64,000 nt of DNA from UBA2330 sp049293015 (lineage in GTDB: Bacteria; Bacteroidota; Ignavibacteria; Tepidaquicellales; Tepidaquicellaceae): assembly GCA_049293015.1 (NCBI GenBank), contig JBATSB010000109.1, positions 8,444 through 72,443 of the forward strand, read 5' to 3'. Below are positions 33,449-42,772 of the stretch, piece after piece. How positions within the stretch are numbered: the stretch's first letter is position 1; each line of letters begins with the position of its first letter. Position numbers and translations under genes: made by a program. The notes beneath the pieces are model-generated. The model had not been told where the DNA came from and did not search any database. It saw nothing but the letters and a program-made list of their open reading frames with translations.

Positions 33449-35665
33449 CTAAACACTTTGATAAGCATGGCTGTCAACAGCCGGATCTGAAAATTTATTC
33501 AAAGGTTCAAGCTTGCATGCGCATACTTTAAATTCAGGAATCTTTGAGATCGGATCTAAAGTCCCCGGTGTCAGTTGATTTATAGACTTTTTTCCTGACC
33601 AGTGATATGGAACAAACACAGTATCTTTCCTTATGGTATCTACAATGTTAGCAGGGAAAATTCCTTCACCTCGGCGGCTGCTGACTTTTACAAGTTCTCT
33701 CTGTCTGATATTATATTTTGCTGCAAGCTCAGGATGAATCTCTAATAATGGTTCGGGATATTGATTGACTAATTTTTTGATCCGTCTTGTCTGAGTACCG
33801 CTAAGATATTGCGACACCACACGACCGGTTGTTAATACAACAGGATATTCTTCATCAGTAACTTCTCCGGGCAATTTATAAGGAGCCGGATTAAAATGAG
33901 CTTTACCGTCGGGAGTTCTGAATTTTTTATCTTCCCAAAGGCGCGGAGTTCCCGGATGATCAAGACTCGGACAGGGCCAGAAAATTCCCATGTTATCTTC
34001 AATTCTTTTATAAGTGATACCGTAGTAATCTGCAGTACCGCCTTTTGATGCAACTCTCAGTTCATTAAAAATTGCTTCATTGTCTTCGTAAGTAAATTTA
34101 TCTTTCACACCTAGCCTTTCTGCTAGCTCAAGTATAATAGAAGTATCAGCACGAGCATCACCCGGCGGGTCAACGGCTTTTCTGATCCTGATTACTCTGC
34201 CTTCTGCTGAAGTAGTAGTTCCTTCTTCTTCTTCCTGAAGTGAACCTGCAAGCACAATGTCAGCATGTCTTGCTGTTTCACTTAAAAAGAAATCTATACA
34301 AACATAATATTCTAATTTCTCTAAAGCTTCACGAACGTAGTTGCTGTTAGGCAATGACACTAAGGGATTAAAACATATTGAGATCAATCCTTTGATTTCA
34401 TCTCTGTGAATTGCTTCAATAATTTCATATGCAGACAGACCTTTACCCGGAAGATCTTTTTCATTTATTCCCCAGACTTCTGAAATATATTTTCTGTGTT
34501 CAGGATTTTCAATGTCACGATTGCCCGGAAGCTGATCGCATTTATGCCCGTGCTCTCTGCCTCCCTGACCATTACCCTGTCCGGTAATTGTTGCATATCC
34601 GCAGTAAGGTCTCCCAATCCTTCCTGTTGCAAGAACAAGATTTATACATCCGAGTACATTATCAACTCCTTTGGAATGATGTTCAATACCGCGTGCATGA
34701 AGAAGAAAACTGGTCTTTGCTTTTCCCCAAAGTTCAGCAGCAGCTTTGATCTTTTCTTTATCAATGCCTGTTATTTCTTCAGCCCATTCAAGCGTGTAAT
34801 CTTTTACAGAATCAATCGTCTCCTGAAAACCTGAAGTATAGTTATCGATAAAATCATGATCGAGCATATCATTATCAACAAGATATTTCAGCATGGCTCC
34901 GTACAATGCGGAGTCAGTTCCGGGTTTCACATCAAGATGAATATCTGCAGTTCTTGCAAGGGGAATTACTCTCGGATCAATGACGATCAATTTTGCACCG
35001 CGGTCTCTGGCTTTCCAGATCCAGTGAGTCAGAGTTGGGAATGTCTCGCTGATATTTGCACCTGCTACAATAATTACTTCTGCATATTCCAGATCTGTAT
35101 AATTATTTGAACCTCTGTCTAATCCGAATGCTTTTTTATTTCCTGCGCCTGCGCTGACCATACAGAGTCTTCCGTTATAATCAAGATTTTTTGTTTTAAG
35201 GGCGACTCTCGCAAACTTTCCGATCAGATAACTTTTTTCATTTGTAAGTGAAACTCCTGACAGCATTGCAAAAGCATCGTTGCCATATTTTTCCTGAATC
35301 CTTTTTATTTCGGAAACTGTCTTGTCCATTGCCTTATCCCAGCTCACCGGTTCAAAGCCAACACCCTCAACTCTTTGTATAGAAGTCATCAGTCTGTCAG
35401 GATGATTATTTTGTAAATATCTCTGAACACCTTTTGGACAAAGCCTTCCTTCATTGAAGGGAAATTCTTCCCACGGATCAAAGCCCACAACTTTATTATC
35501 TTTTACAATTAATTTAATGCCGCACTGCATTCCGCAAAAACAGCAATGAGTATTTACAACTTTATCCGGTTCATCTCTGCCACTGTAGCCATCCTGTGGA
35601 ACTGCATTCAGGTGAGGTCCGAATTTTTCAATAATTTTATGTTCGTCAATAGGTAGTTTAGCCAT
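33449..35665 (-). CDS. cytoplasmic molybdoenzyme, NasA/NarB-type nitrate reductase
   Basis: A 738-residue DMSO-reductase-family protein. The N-terminal [4Fe-4S] ligands are C41, C44, C48 and C76 (CFCGMQCG ... RLCPKG). The Mo ligand is a cysteine, C168 in YNGRLCMVSA, as in Nap/Nas nitrate reductases and unlike the aspartate of NarG. The absence of a Tat signal places it in the cytoplasm. Downstream landmarks are GANISETFPTLTHWIWKARD, GITGQGNGQGGREHGHKCDQLPGNR-type sequence (split by short blocks) and the C-terminal Mo-bisMGD dinucleotide-binding domain (TTGRVVSQYLSGTQTRR). NarK carriers in the same operon point to nitrate rather than formate as substrate. The usual NasA C-terminal [2Fe-2S] domain is absent. 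Confidence 0.88.
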   Translation of the reverse strand: MAKLPIDEHKIIEKFGPHLNAVPQDGYSGRDEPDKVVNTHCCFCGMQCGIKLIVKDNKVVGFDPWEEFPFNEGRLCPKGVQRYLQNNHPDRLMTSIQRVEGVGFEPVSWDKAMDKTVSEIKRIQEKYGNDAFAMLSGVSLTNEKSYLIGKFARVALKTKNLDYNGRLCMVSAGAGNKKAFGLDRGSNNYTDLEYAEVIIVAGANISETFPTLTHWIWKARDRGAKLIVIDPRVIPLARTADIHLDVKPGTDSALYGAMLKYLVDNDMLDHDFIDNYTSGFQETIDSVKDYTLEWAEEITGIDKEKIKAAAELWGKAKTSFLLHARGIEHHSKGVDNVLGCINLVLATGRIGRPYCGYATITGQGNGQGGREHGHKCDQLPGNRDIENPEHRKYISEVWGINEKDLPGKGLSAYEIIEAIHRDEIKGLISICFNPLVSLPNSNYVREALEKLEYYVCIDFFLSETARHADIVLAGSLQEEEEGTTTSAEGRVIRIRKAVDPPGDARADTSIILELAERLGVKDKFTYEDNEAIFNELRVASKGGTADYYGITYKRIEDNMGIFWPCPSLDHPGTPRLWEDKKFRTPDGKAHFNPAPYKLPGEVTDEEYPVVLTTGRVVSQYLSGTQTRRIKKLVNQYPEPLLEIHPELAAKYNIRQRELVKVSSRRGEGIFPANIVDTIRKDTVFVPYHWSGKKSINQLTPGTLDPISKIPEFKVCACKLEPLNKFSDPAVDSHAYQSV

Positions 35666-35684
35666 TATACTTTATTTAAAAATT

Positions 35685-36740
35685 TTATCCAAAAAAACTT
35701 CCGCTTTCAAGTCTTGCATTTAAATGAGCTTTCGCCAGTGCAGATCTTTTCCCTTCAGGACTAAGATCAAGATGGGACGAGCCGTCTTTGTTATCAAAAT
35801 TAAATCCTAATTCTTTTGTAACTGCTTTGAGATCATCAATGTGAAGCTGAGTACTAAATTCCTTTACCGTATGGGGACAAATTGCCATGCCCTGTTTTTC
35901 TCCTTCAGCTTTATAAATGTGAGCACCGATCTGTGCAGGTCTCTGAATGATGTGAAAGAATTTTCCAAAAGGTATCCATATTAAAAATATTATAACTGAA
36001 ATCGCATGAGTTACTGCAAGGAAATTAAATGCAAAGCCTTTCATAAACTGATATGAATATGTTAATCCTAATCCGGTTACTGATACAATAATTAGCAATA
36101 ATAGGGGTAGCAGATCTCCTTCAAAACTCTGAGATGCAATTAAACCTGCATTAGTAAATCTTCTTCTTAAGAAATAAAGACAACCGATTATGATAAGATA
36201 GGAAGACCAGTTGAGAGCATGAAAGGTCATAAAGGCAACAATAGAGCCCAGCTTAAAATCAAATACACTAAATCCAAAAAAGTGTGCCTGATATGTATCA
36301 ATAGTTTCGGGCATCAGAGTAAAGTGTACCCATCCGAATGTCAAAGGAATAGTAATTGCGAATGCAGATAGACAACCGGCAGCAATAAAAAAATGTGCAA
36401 GCCATTTTAGTTTTCCTCTTGGATAAATAAATTTTTGAAATGCGATATTACCGATACTTGCTTTTGAGACGAACCAGATATGAGTGAATATTTTCCCGCT
36501 GAAGAAAAACTGCATGCCTCTTTTGAAATACATCCATGTAGGAGGTCTTTGAAGCCAGACTGAATACCTGTAGGAAATTCCAAAGATCGCAAAGATAGTT
36601 CCGAATAAGTAAGTGATCAGTGCGGCATCAAAATACTGCAGGTCTCTTGATCCGAGAAAAATAATTCCAATTGTAAAAGAGGAAACTACGAAGGCAATTC
36701 CGAGAGCTTTTAAATTCAGATTTCTGATAAGTTGAAACAT
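35685..36740 (-). CDS. NarI/DsrM-like cytochrome b membrane subunit
   Basis: A 351-residue membrane protein with about six spans and a soluble C-terminal ~85 residues. Histidines placed in helices could ligate two b-hemes: one in KWLAHFFIAAG, one in FMTFHALNW, and two in AVTHAISVI...GKFFHIIQRP. The last pattern (T-H-x-I...PFGKFFH) is typical of NarI/DsrM/HdrE-type quinol-oxidising subunits. It lies 20 bp upstream of the molybdoenzyme gene. Inferred role: oxidises menaquinol and feeds electrons to the ferredoxin subunit. Confidence 0.8.
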   Translation of the reverse strand: MFQLIRNLNLKALGIAFVVSSFTIGIIFLGSRDLQYFDAALITYLFGTIFAIFGISYRYSVWLQRPPTWMYFKRGMQFFFSGKIFTHIWFVSKASIGNIAFQKFIYPRGKLKWLAHFFIAAGCLSAFAITIPLTFGWVHFTLMPETIDTYQAHFFGFSVFDFKLGSIVAFMTFHALNWSSYLIIIGCLYFLRRRFTNAGLIASQSFEGDLLPLLLLIIVSVTGLGLTYSYQFMKGFAFNFLAVTHAISVIIFLIWIPFGKFFHIIQRPAQIGAHIYKAEGEKQGMAICPHTVKEFSTQLHIDDLKAVTKELGFNFDNKDGSSHLDLSPEGKRSALAKAHLNARLESGSFFG

Positions 36741-36787
36741 TATTAAAATTAATTTTTTTAATATTTTTAAAAAAATATATTAAGAGA

Positions 36788-38113
36788 TCAGCTAGGTCTT
36801 TCACAGCCTTTTCGTGTATAAAAATACCAGTTAACTATAGTTGCAAAGATACAAATTACAATTATTCCTGAAAAAAACAAAGCAGAATCTCCTGTAACTT
36901 CTTCAGATTTTCCGATCAGTACATTATAAATAAATGGACCAAATGCAGCAATAGCCGCTGTCCAGCCTATCACGCCAGCAGCTTTTCTTGGTGATGATGA
37001 AAATATAACAGGAAACTGTCTGAAGGTAGCTGCATTTCCAACACCTGTAAAAAAGAATATTGTCATGATGATTCCTACAAATAATGGAAACTGATCCATA
37101 GAAGTTGGTTTGAGTAAACCTAAACCAATCAACAATGAAAAGCAAATTATTAAAGCTATACCTGTGATCTGTGTAAGAATGGCACCTCCTGTTTTATCTG
37201 CAATTTTTCCAAATAAAATTCTAACGGCAGATCCGATCAAAGGTCCGTAGAATGCATATTTTAAAGGAGCGGGTGCATCCGGAAAATCCCCATAAATAGT
37301 TTTGATCATTAATGGAAATGCTGCAGCCATCCCTGCGAAAGTTCCGAATGTCATAAAATAAGTTAGAGTACAAAACCATGTATGCTTATTATTGAAAATA
37401 TCAAGCTGCTCTTTAAAGGAAGCTTTTACGGGGACACTTTTCAATTTCATGAAAGCAATGATGCCGATTATAAGAAGAGGAAGTACATAAATGAAAGCAA
37501 TGTTCTGAAGAAAAATAGTTTCACCTGTTTCAATAACTGTCTGTCCTCCTCCAATGAAGCTGAAAAGTCCTACTACAAGTATTATTGGAGAAAGAAGCTG
37601 AACAAGACTTACACCAAAATTACCAATGCCTGCCTGAATTCCCATAGCCGTGCCAATTAGTCTTTTTGGAAAAAAAGTACTTGTACTCGACATAAAAGAT
37701 GAAAAGTCTCCTCCGCCAAGACCTAATAGAATTGATATAAGTAAAAAATAATTAAATGAAGTCGAAAGATCTGTCACTGCAAATCCGAGCATTACCAGCG
37801 GAATAATTTTTATCAGAGTTGCAAAAGTTATTACATTCCTTGTGCCGAATATAGGAATCAGAAAAGTATGTAATATTCTGAAGAGTCCTCCTGATAAACC
37901 AGCCATAGCAGCCAGCCAGAAAAGCTGCATTTTGTCAAAAGTAAACCCTATTGAAGGAAGCTTGATAACAACTACGCTGAATAAGAACCATGTTGCAAAA
38001 GACAGTGTCAGTGAAATTGTAGTGATAGTTAATGTATTCCAGGCAATTTTCTTCCCTGTACTTTCCCAGAATTGTTCATTTTCAGGTTCCCAGGTTTTTA
38101 GCCAGTTAGCCAT
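36788..38113 (-). CDS. narK: NarK-family nitrate/nitrite MFS transporter (second gene)
   Basis: A 441-residue MFS protein with 12 spans. The nitrate signature glycine-rich segment is LLGLGGGDFSSFMSST (TM4-5) with PKRLIGTAMGIQAGIGNFG following, and a second NarK-type glycine-rich block VGNAATFRQFP lies in TM10-11. The family carries nitrate by proton symport (NarK1-type) or exchanges it for nitrite (NarK2-type); this cannot be decided reliably here. It starts 24 bp after the first NarK gene's stop. Together they would move nitrate in and nitrite out for a cytoplasmic reductase. Confidence 0.9.
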   Translation of the reverse strand: MANWLKTWEPENEQFWESTGKKIAWNTLTITTISLTLSFATWFLFSVVVIKLPSIGFTFDKMQLFWLAAMAGLSGGLFRILHTFLIPIFGTRNVITFATLIKIIPLVMLGFAVTDLSTSFNYFLLISILLGLGGGDFSSFMSSTSTFFPKRLIGTAMGIQAGIGNFGVSLVQLLSPIILVVGLFSFIGGGQTVIETGETIFLQNIAFIYVLPLLIIGIIAFMKLKSVPVKASFKEQLDIFNNKHTWFCTLTYFMTFGTFAGMAAAFPLMIKTIYGDFPDAPAPLKYAFYGPLIGSAVRILFGKIADKTGGAILTQITGIALIICFSLLIGLGLLKPTSMDQFPLFVGIIMTIFFFTGVGNAATFRQFPVIFSSSPRKAAGVIGWTAAIAAFGPFIYNVLIGKSEEVTGDSALFFSGIIVICIFATIVNWYFYTRKGCERPS

Positions 38114-38136
38114 ATTTTTTATTAATTAAATTTAAA

Positions 38137-39624
38137 TTATTTGTGATCATAAGTATCTATCTGATCAGATAAATGCGGACTTTCATTTTGGTGCATTGTT
38201 ATAATTGTTCTGTGCATCCATACAAGTAAAGAAACAGACACAATAAACAACAGTATCCACAGACTTGTCCAGAGTCCAGTGAATTCAAGTAAGTATCCGA
38301 AAATTATCGGACCAAAAAATCCGCCCAGCCCTCCTATCAGTCCAACCATTCCACCGACTACACCGACCTCATTTGGAAAATATTCAGGAATATGTTTATA
38401 GACTGCCGCCTTTCCAATTCCAAAAGAAATGCCGATAAGAATTACCAAAACGCTAAACACCCAGATATGAGCTTCGAAATGTATTTGTGTAATGCCCTGT
38501 GCAATGAGAGATCTTTTCTGAACATGTTCATTTTCTTTTACAAGAATTTCCTGCCATGTAGTTTTTGTAGGAAAAACCCCGCCTTCAGACTCTTTATTCT
38601 CTTTTACTTTTATAGGATAGCTTACATCTCCGATCTTAATTTCATTTTCCTGAACGCTTGTAACTACTCCTGTATTTCTTGCCATCAGCCCGTTGCCCGG
38701 AGTTGTTACATTCATCTTAGGAATCATGAGCAACATACTAATTATTGCTGATGATCCGAGAACCCAGTACATTACTTTTCTTGCTCCAAACTTATCGGAG
38801 AGATATCCGCCGAATGCTCTGATCACACCGGATGGTAAGCTGAAGAGGGAAGTAAACAAACCTCCCATTACAAGTGAAGTCTGATATACATTTACATAAT
38901 AAGGTAAGAGCCATTGTGACAAGGCAACGAAAATTCCGAACACTAGAAAATAATATAAACCAAAACGCCAGACTCTAACATTTTTTAACGGACTTAAAAG
39001 CTGTGTAATATTTTTCCCTGACTGATCAGTTTTTTTATTTTCGGAAAAGAAAATGAAGATCAGTCCCATGAGAAGTAAAACCAGTCCATAACAAACAGGT
39101 AGAAATCTCCAGCCGTTTTTCGGATCAGCAGAGGATAAAAAATTTAAAAGTGAGGGAGCAAATAAAGTAGTAAGAGCAGCACCGGCATTTCCCATTCCAA
39201 AAATTCCAAGTGCTCTGCCTTGCCAGTGTTTTGGATACCAGACAGAAGTATAAGCAATGCCAACTGCAAAACTTGTTCCGACCATTCCAAAACACAAGCT
39301 TAAGATTACAAATATTATATAACTATCTGCAAAATAAATTAAGAACAATGGAACAGAACATAAAATTAAAAGTGAACTGAAAACAGGTTTGCCTCCATAT
39401 TTGTCTGTTAATATTCCTATTGGTAATCTGAACAATGCACCTGTAAGAATGGGAATTCCAAGTAGCCAACCCATTTCTATTACGCTCCAGTTATAGATGC
39501 CATTATCTACAAGGTAAGTTACCAGTACACCATTCATAGTCCAGCATGCAAAACAAATAGTGAATGCTATTGTATTTAGTGTCAGTATCCTGTGGCTTTT
39601 GGATAAAATTTCTTTTGTATTAAT
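38137..39624 (-). CDS. narK: NarK-family nitrate/nitrite transporter with periplasmic insert, apparent AUU start
   Basis: The first ATG (39537) falls in the middle of TM1. In-frame translation further upstream restores the rest of TM1 and a basic cytoplasmic N-terminus (NTKEILSKSHRILTLN). No ATG, GTG or TTG exists before the in-frame stop at 39637-39639; the best start is AUU at 39624, giving 495 residues. The NarK glycine-rich block GMVGTSFAVGIAYTS and ISFGIGKAAVYKHIPEYFP are present. About 80 residues (~305-385 of this numbering) are inserted between TM9 and TM10, predicted periplasmic, with a small barrel-like composition ending ILVKENEHVQKRSLIAQG. First gene of the nitrate operon, 92 bp downstream of an operator-like palindrome. 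Confidence 0.85.
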   Translation of the reverse strand: MNTKEILSKSHRILTLNTIAFTICFACWTMNGVLVTYLVDNGIYNWSVIEMGWLLGIPILTGALFRLPIGILTDKYGGKPVFSSLLILCSVPLFLIYFADSYIIFVILSLCFGMVGTSFAVGIAYTSVWYPKHWQGRALGIFGMGNAGAALTTLFAPSLLNFLSSADPKNGWRFLPVCYGLVLLLMGLIFIFFSENKKTDQSGKNITQLLSPLKNVRVWRFGLYYFLVFGIFVALSQWLLPYYVNVYQTSLVMGGLFTSLFSLPSGVIRAFGGYLSDKFGARKVMYWVLGSSAIISMLLMIPKMNVTTPGNGLMARNTGVVTSVQENEIKIGDVSYPIKVKENKESEGGVFPTKTTWQEILVKENEHVQKRSLIAQGITQIHFEAHIWVFSVLVILIGISFGIGKAAVYKHIPEYFPNEVGVVGGMVGLIGGLGGFFGPIIFGYLLEFTGLWTSLWILLFIVSVSLLVWMHRTIITMHQNESPHLSDQIDTYDHK

Positions 39625-39715
39625 TTTACAGGTTATTTAGAAATTCGTAAATTATTTCGAGTAAAAATTCTATGAAAATTTAAACAAAAATACAAAATAT
39701 TTCTTACATATGAGC

Positions 39716-39729
39716 ATGATAAAAATCAT
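39716..39729. promoter_or_regulatory. CRP/FNR-like palindrome upstream of the nitrate operon
   Basis: ATGATAAAAATCAT: 5-bp arms with a 4-bp spacer, the same layout as an FNR box (TTGAT-N4-ATCAA) with changed outer bases. Its near edge is 92 bp upstream of the proposed narK start. The same ATGAY-N4-RTCAT pattern recurs at 51579, 57394, 59639 and 63132. Confidence 0.6.
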
Positions 39730-39833
39730 TCAAATTTTTACCTAAATTTTTTGCATTCATAAAAAAATAATTTTGAAAATTGAATTGGATTGTGAAGCAA
39801 GTAAATTAGAATTTGAAGTGCATTTTACAGGTA

Positions 39834-39868
39834 TAAAAAAAACCAAACCCTGAATTTAATCAGGATTT
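39834..39868 (-). terminator. rho-independent terminator of the YHYH gene pair
   Basis: On the minus strand the stem AAATCCTGA / TCAGGGTTT (one mismatch) closes a six-base loop and is followed by a T-rich tract (seen as the A-run at 39834-39842 on the plus strand). It lies about 50 bp after the stop of the 39917 gene. Confidence 0.7.
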
Positions 39869-39916
39869 GATCAGACAAAATTTTATTCTTTTTTCCACAG
39901 ATATATTTCTGAAAAA

Positions 39917-41173
39917 TTATTTTATGAGCATCATCCTTTTAACTGATTCTAATTTACCTGAACTTAGTTTAAAATAGTAAATACCACTCGGATGATCTGC
40001 AGCATTAAATTTAACAACATAACTTCCTGGGGTCAAATTTTCATTCATTAGTATATCCGTTTCTCTGCCGTTTGTATCATAAATTTTCAGAGTAGTAAAT
40101 TCTGTTTTTAAAATATCAAACTTTATATTTGTTTCAGGATTAAATGGATTCGGATAATTCTGATACAGAATAAATGATTCTGCATTATTATTTGAAGCAT
40201 TATTATTTGAAATGCTGAGAGGTGTAAACTGTGTCACAGGTTCGGTGATCGTTACATGACCGCCTGGAGGAATATTACCCTGTACAACTTCGCCGTAGTA
40301 TGTATTTCCAATTATATAAGGATAAATCGGAGTTCCTAGTGAATCGATTGTTATAAAATAAGCATAGGTTCCATTTGGATATTCAGGCGTAATGCAAAAT
40401 CTCCCATTATGTAAATCGAGATCTGCACCATTGGTGTTCAATTCGTAATCTTCTTTAAAACAACCTAATGGATATTGTGTACTTACATTTGGTCCCCATT
40501 GATTTTGATTTAGGACAGTACCATCTAGAAGAGTTGTTCTAGCAGTAATATTTCTTTTCACATAACCGCTTAACATTCTACTTATTCCACCGGTACCGTT
40601 TGTATCTGAAAATCCGTAAGGTCCATAAAGCGGATAGCCGTCGAACATATATCCAAGTATAGGTGAATGTTCGGAAGGAATGGGAGTGTAAAGATATTTC
40701 ATATTGATATGATAATGATAAACACCGCCGGGAGCAGGATGTCCACCGGATGAATCGAAACTCGGACCTTCAAAATACTGTGCAACTCTGTGCCAGATAT
40801 TTTGATTGTTGTAAGACATTGCATCTCCATAATTAAAAAGAACTACTCCATTTTTTAAAACACCTATCTGTCCGTTTCCCGCAGTGGAAGGAGTTGGGTC
40901 AGGAATTGGAAATCTTGTAATCTTGAATGTCCAGTTTTGATTTGTTGGAATGTTGGGATTCATTGCCCACGGACCGATCGTATAAGAAGGAATACCTGTG
41001 CACTTTACATAGGAATAATTATCTGAAAAAAACACCTGCTGAACATCAGCGGGAATCCCATTATAACCGGTAATATTATTCGGGTTTTGCTGCCATGAAT
41101 AGATCTCAGGAGTGATCTGAGCATTTAAAAATGAAACTGAAAAAAACAGATACACATAGATTAATTTATTCAT
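39917..41173 (-). CDS. YHYH-domain secreted protein with T9SS type A domain
   Basis: A 418-residue exported protein. Signal peptide MNKLIYVYLFFSVSFLNAQ begins at ATG 41173; the in-frame ATG at 41236 would add 21 residues before the signal and overlap the upstream gene. The YHYH core lies around residues 140-180 (HPAPGGVYHYHINMKYL) with downstream GYMFDGYPLYGPYG. The last ~86 residues are a T9SS domain (YQNYPNPFNPETNIKF ... VKRMMLIK). Its paralogue at 41236-42735 has the same body but a different C-terminal module. The YHYH family has no established biochemical function; histidine clusters suggest metal binding. Confidence 0.88.
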   Translation of the reverse strand: MNKLIYVYLFFSVSFLNAQITPEIYSWQQNPNNITGYNGIPADVQQVFFSDNYSYVKCTGIPSYTIGPWAMNPNIPTNQNWTFKITRFPIPDPTPSTAGNGQIGVLKNGVVLFNYGDAMSYNNQNIWHRVAQYFEGPSFDSSGGHPAPGGVYHYHINMKYLYTPIPSEHSPILGYMFDGYPLYGPYGFSDTNGTGGISRMLSGYVKRNITARTTLLDGTVLNQNQWGPNVSTQYPLGCFKEDYELNTNGADLDLHNGRFCITPEYPNGTYAYFITIDSLGTPIYPYIIGNTYYGEVVQGNIPPGGHVTITEPVTQFTPLSISNNNASNNNAESFILYQNYPNPFNPETNIKFDILKTEFTTLKIYDTNGRETDILMNENLTPGSYVVKFNAADHPSGIYYFKLSSGKLESVKRMMLIK

Positions 41174-41235
41174 TAAATTAATTTTTAAATTGAATTTACA
41201 GTTTATAAAATATGGTCGAACTTTTAAAAAGAACA

Positions 41236-42735
41236 TTATGGTCTTACAATTGTGACAAAATTTGAAGAGTTATTATCTGCAATAGAAAGATCATCAAGGT
41301 CAGTAAAAAAGTCACCTGTTACATCAGACAGAATATAACCTGTTGCAAAACTACCTGCAGCATTATCAATTTCAGAAAGATCTGTAACATCTACAAAACC
41401 GTCACTGTTAACATCACCGCTGTACATGCAATACCTTGCTCCTTTTTGTTGTGAATTATTACCATAAGCATTTGAAGCTGAACCTGTAAAATCAAAATTT
41501 AGATTTGCACCATTTACAAAACTTTCTCCACCCGATTTACTCCATGTATCAATTGAATTCCTGTGCTTAATTTGGATATAATAATTTCCTGTACCTGCTC
41601 TTGAAAAAGTATAATGTCCTGTAAAAGAAACCGAATCTAAAATGGTTTTCGCAGAATCGGCAATTGAAAAAGGTGAATTTATATTTCTTAAAAATGCTGT
41701 TACAGTATCTTTTGAGTTAAGTTTATCTGAAGTCAGATTGTAAAACCCTTCGGGAATAACTTTTATATCCATAGCAGTTGTAATCAAAAACTGACTAACC
41801 GATTCTGTTATTGTAACATGTCCTCCGGGAGGGCGGTTGCCTGCAACGAGATTTCCATAATATTTTGGTCCAATAATGTAAGGGTACTCAGGATTCCCTG
41901 CGGAATCAATCGCCATATAATATGAATAAACTCCATTCTGATATTCAGGTGTTACAGAAAATCTACCATTATAGGAATCCAGATCAGCACCATTTGAAAT
42001 AAGTTCATAATCCTGAATGAAACATCCGAGAGGATATTGTGAACTGACAGCCGGACCATATTGTCCTGAAGACAAAACTGTTCCATCAGGGAGAGAAGTT
42101 CTAGTAGTAATATTTCTTTTTTTATAACCGCTTTTCATTCTTCTTATTCCACCTGTACCGTTTGTATTTGAATAAGCATAAGGTCCATAAAGTGGATAAC
42201 CGTCAAACATATATCCGAGAATGGGTGAATGCTGATTTGAATCCTGTGAATATAATTTCTTCATATTAATGTGATAATGATAAACTCCACCTGGAGCCGG
42301 ATGACCGCCGGATGTATCAAAGCTGACGGCTTCAAAATACTGTGCTACTCTATGCCATACATTTTGATTGTTATAAGACATTGCATCGCCCGCATTAAAT
42401 ATTACAACACCATTTACCAATACTCCAAGCTGACCGTTTCCTGCAGTTGCAGGGTTACCGCTTGGGACAGGATACCTTGCGATCTTAAAAGTCCAGTTCT
42501 GATTTGTTGGAGTATTAGGATTCATAGCCCAAGGTCCGATTGTATATGAAGGAATTCCTGTACATTTTACATATACAAAATTATTGGAATAAAAAACCTG
42601 TTGAACATCAGCAGCAATATTGTTATAACCAGTTGCTCCGTTTGTATTCTGTCTCCAAGAATAAATTTCAGGAGTTATCTGAGAATATACAGATGTTGAA
42701 ATTAAAAAAATTAATAAGACAAAAAGTTTTTTCAA
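41236..42735 (-). CDS. YHYH-domain secreted protein with dockerin-like C-terminal module
   Basis: A 499-residue exported protein. TTG 42735 gives a clean signal peptide (KKLFVLLIFLISTSVYSQ); the ATG at 42807 would add 24 residues and overlap the upstream lipoprotein gene. Residues ~20-315 are closely similar to the T9SS paralogue downstream (GGVYHYHINMKKL, GYMFDGYPLYGPYAY). Instead of a T9SS domain, residues ~322-499 form a module with HRNSIDTWS, then two acidic EF-hand-like loops (GDVNSDGFVDVTDLSEID and DVTGDFFTDLDDLSIAD) and an end NFVTIVRP. The same module is found at the ends of the 53603 and 62008 products. Confidence 0.87.
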   Translation of the reverse strand: MKKLFVLLIFLISTSVYSQITPEIYSWRQNTNGATGYNNIAADVQQVFYSNNFVYVKCTGIPSYTIGPWAMNPNTPTNQNWTFKIARYPVPSGNPATAGNGQLGVLVNGVVIFNAGDAMSYNNQNVWHRVAQYFEAVSFDTSGGHPAPGGVYHYHINMKKLYSQDSNQHSPILGYMFDGYPLYGPYAYSNTNGTGGIRRMKSGYKKRNITTRTSLPDGTVLSSGQYGPAVSSQYPLGCFIQDYELISNGADLDSYNGRFSVTPEYQNGVYSYYMAIDSAGNPEYPYIIGPKYYGNLVAGNRPPGGHVTITESVSQFLITTAMDIKVIPEGFYNLTSDKLNSKDTVTAFLRNINSPFSIADSAKTILDSVSFTGHYTFSRAGTGNYYIQIKHRNSIDTWSKSGGESFVNGANLNFDFTGSASNAYGNNSQQKGARYCMYSGDVNSDGFVDVTDLSEIDNAAGSFATGYILSDVTGDFFTDLDDLSIADNNSSNFVTIVRP

Positions 42736-42772
42736 AAATTTAAATTTATTTGATTTTAAAATTAGATTAATA

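Noticed and set aside
39917..41236. Longer start at ATG 41236 for the T9SS YHYH gene
   Set aside because: It would place 21 residues before the signal peptide; ATG 41173 gives a standard signal peptide.
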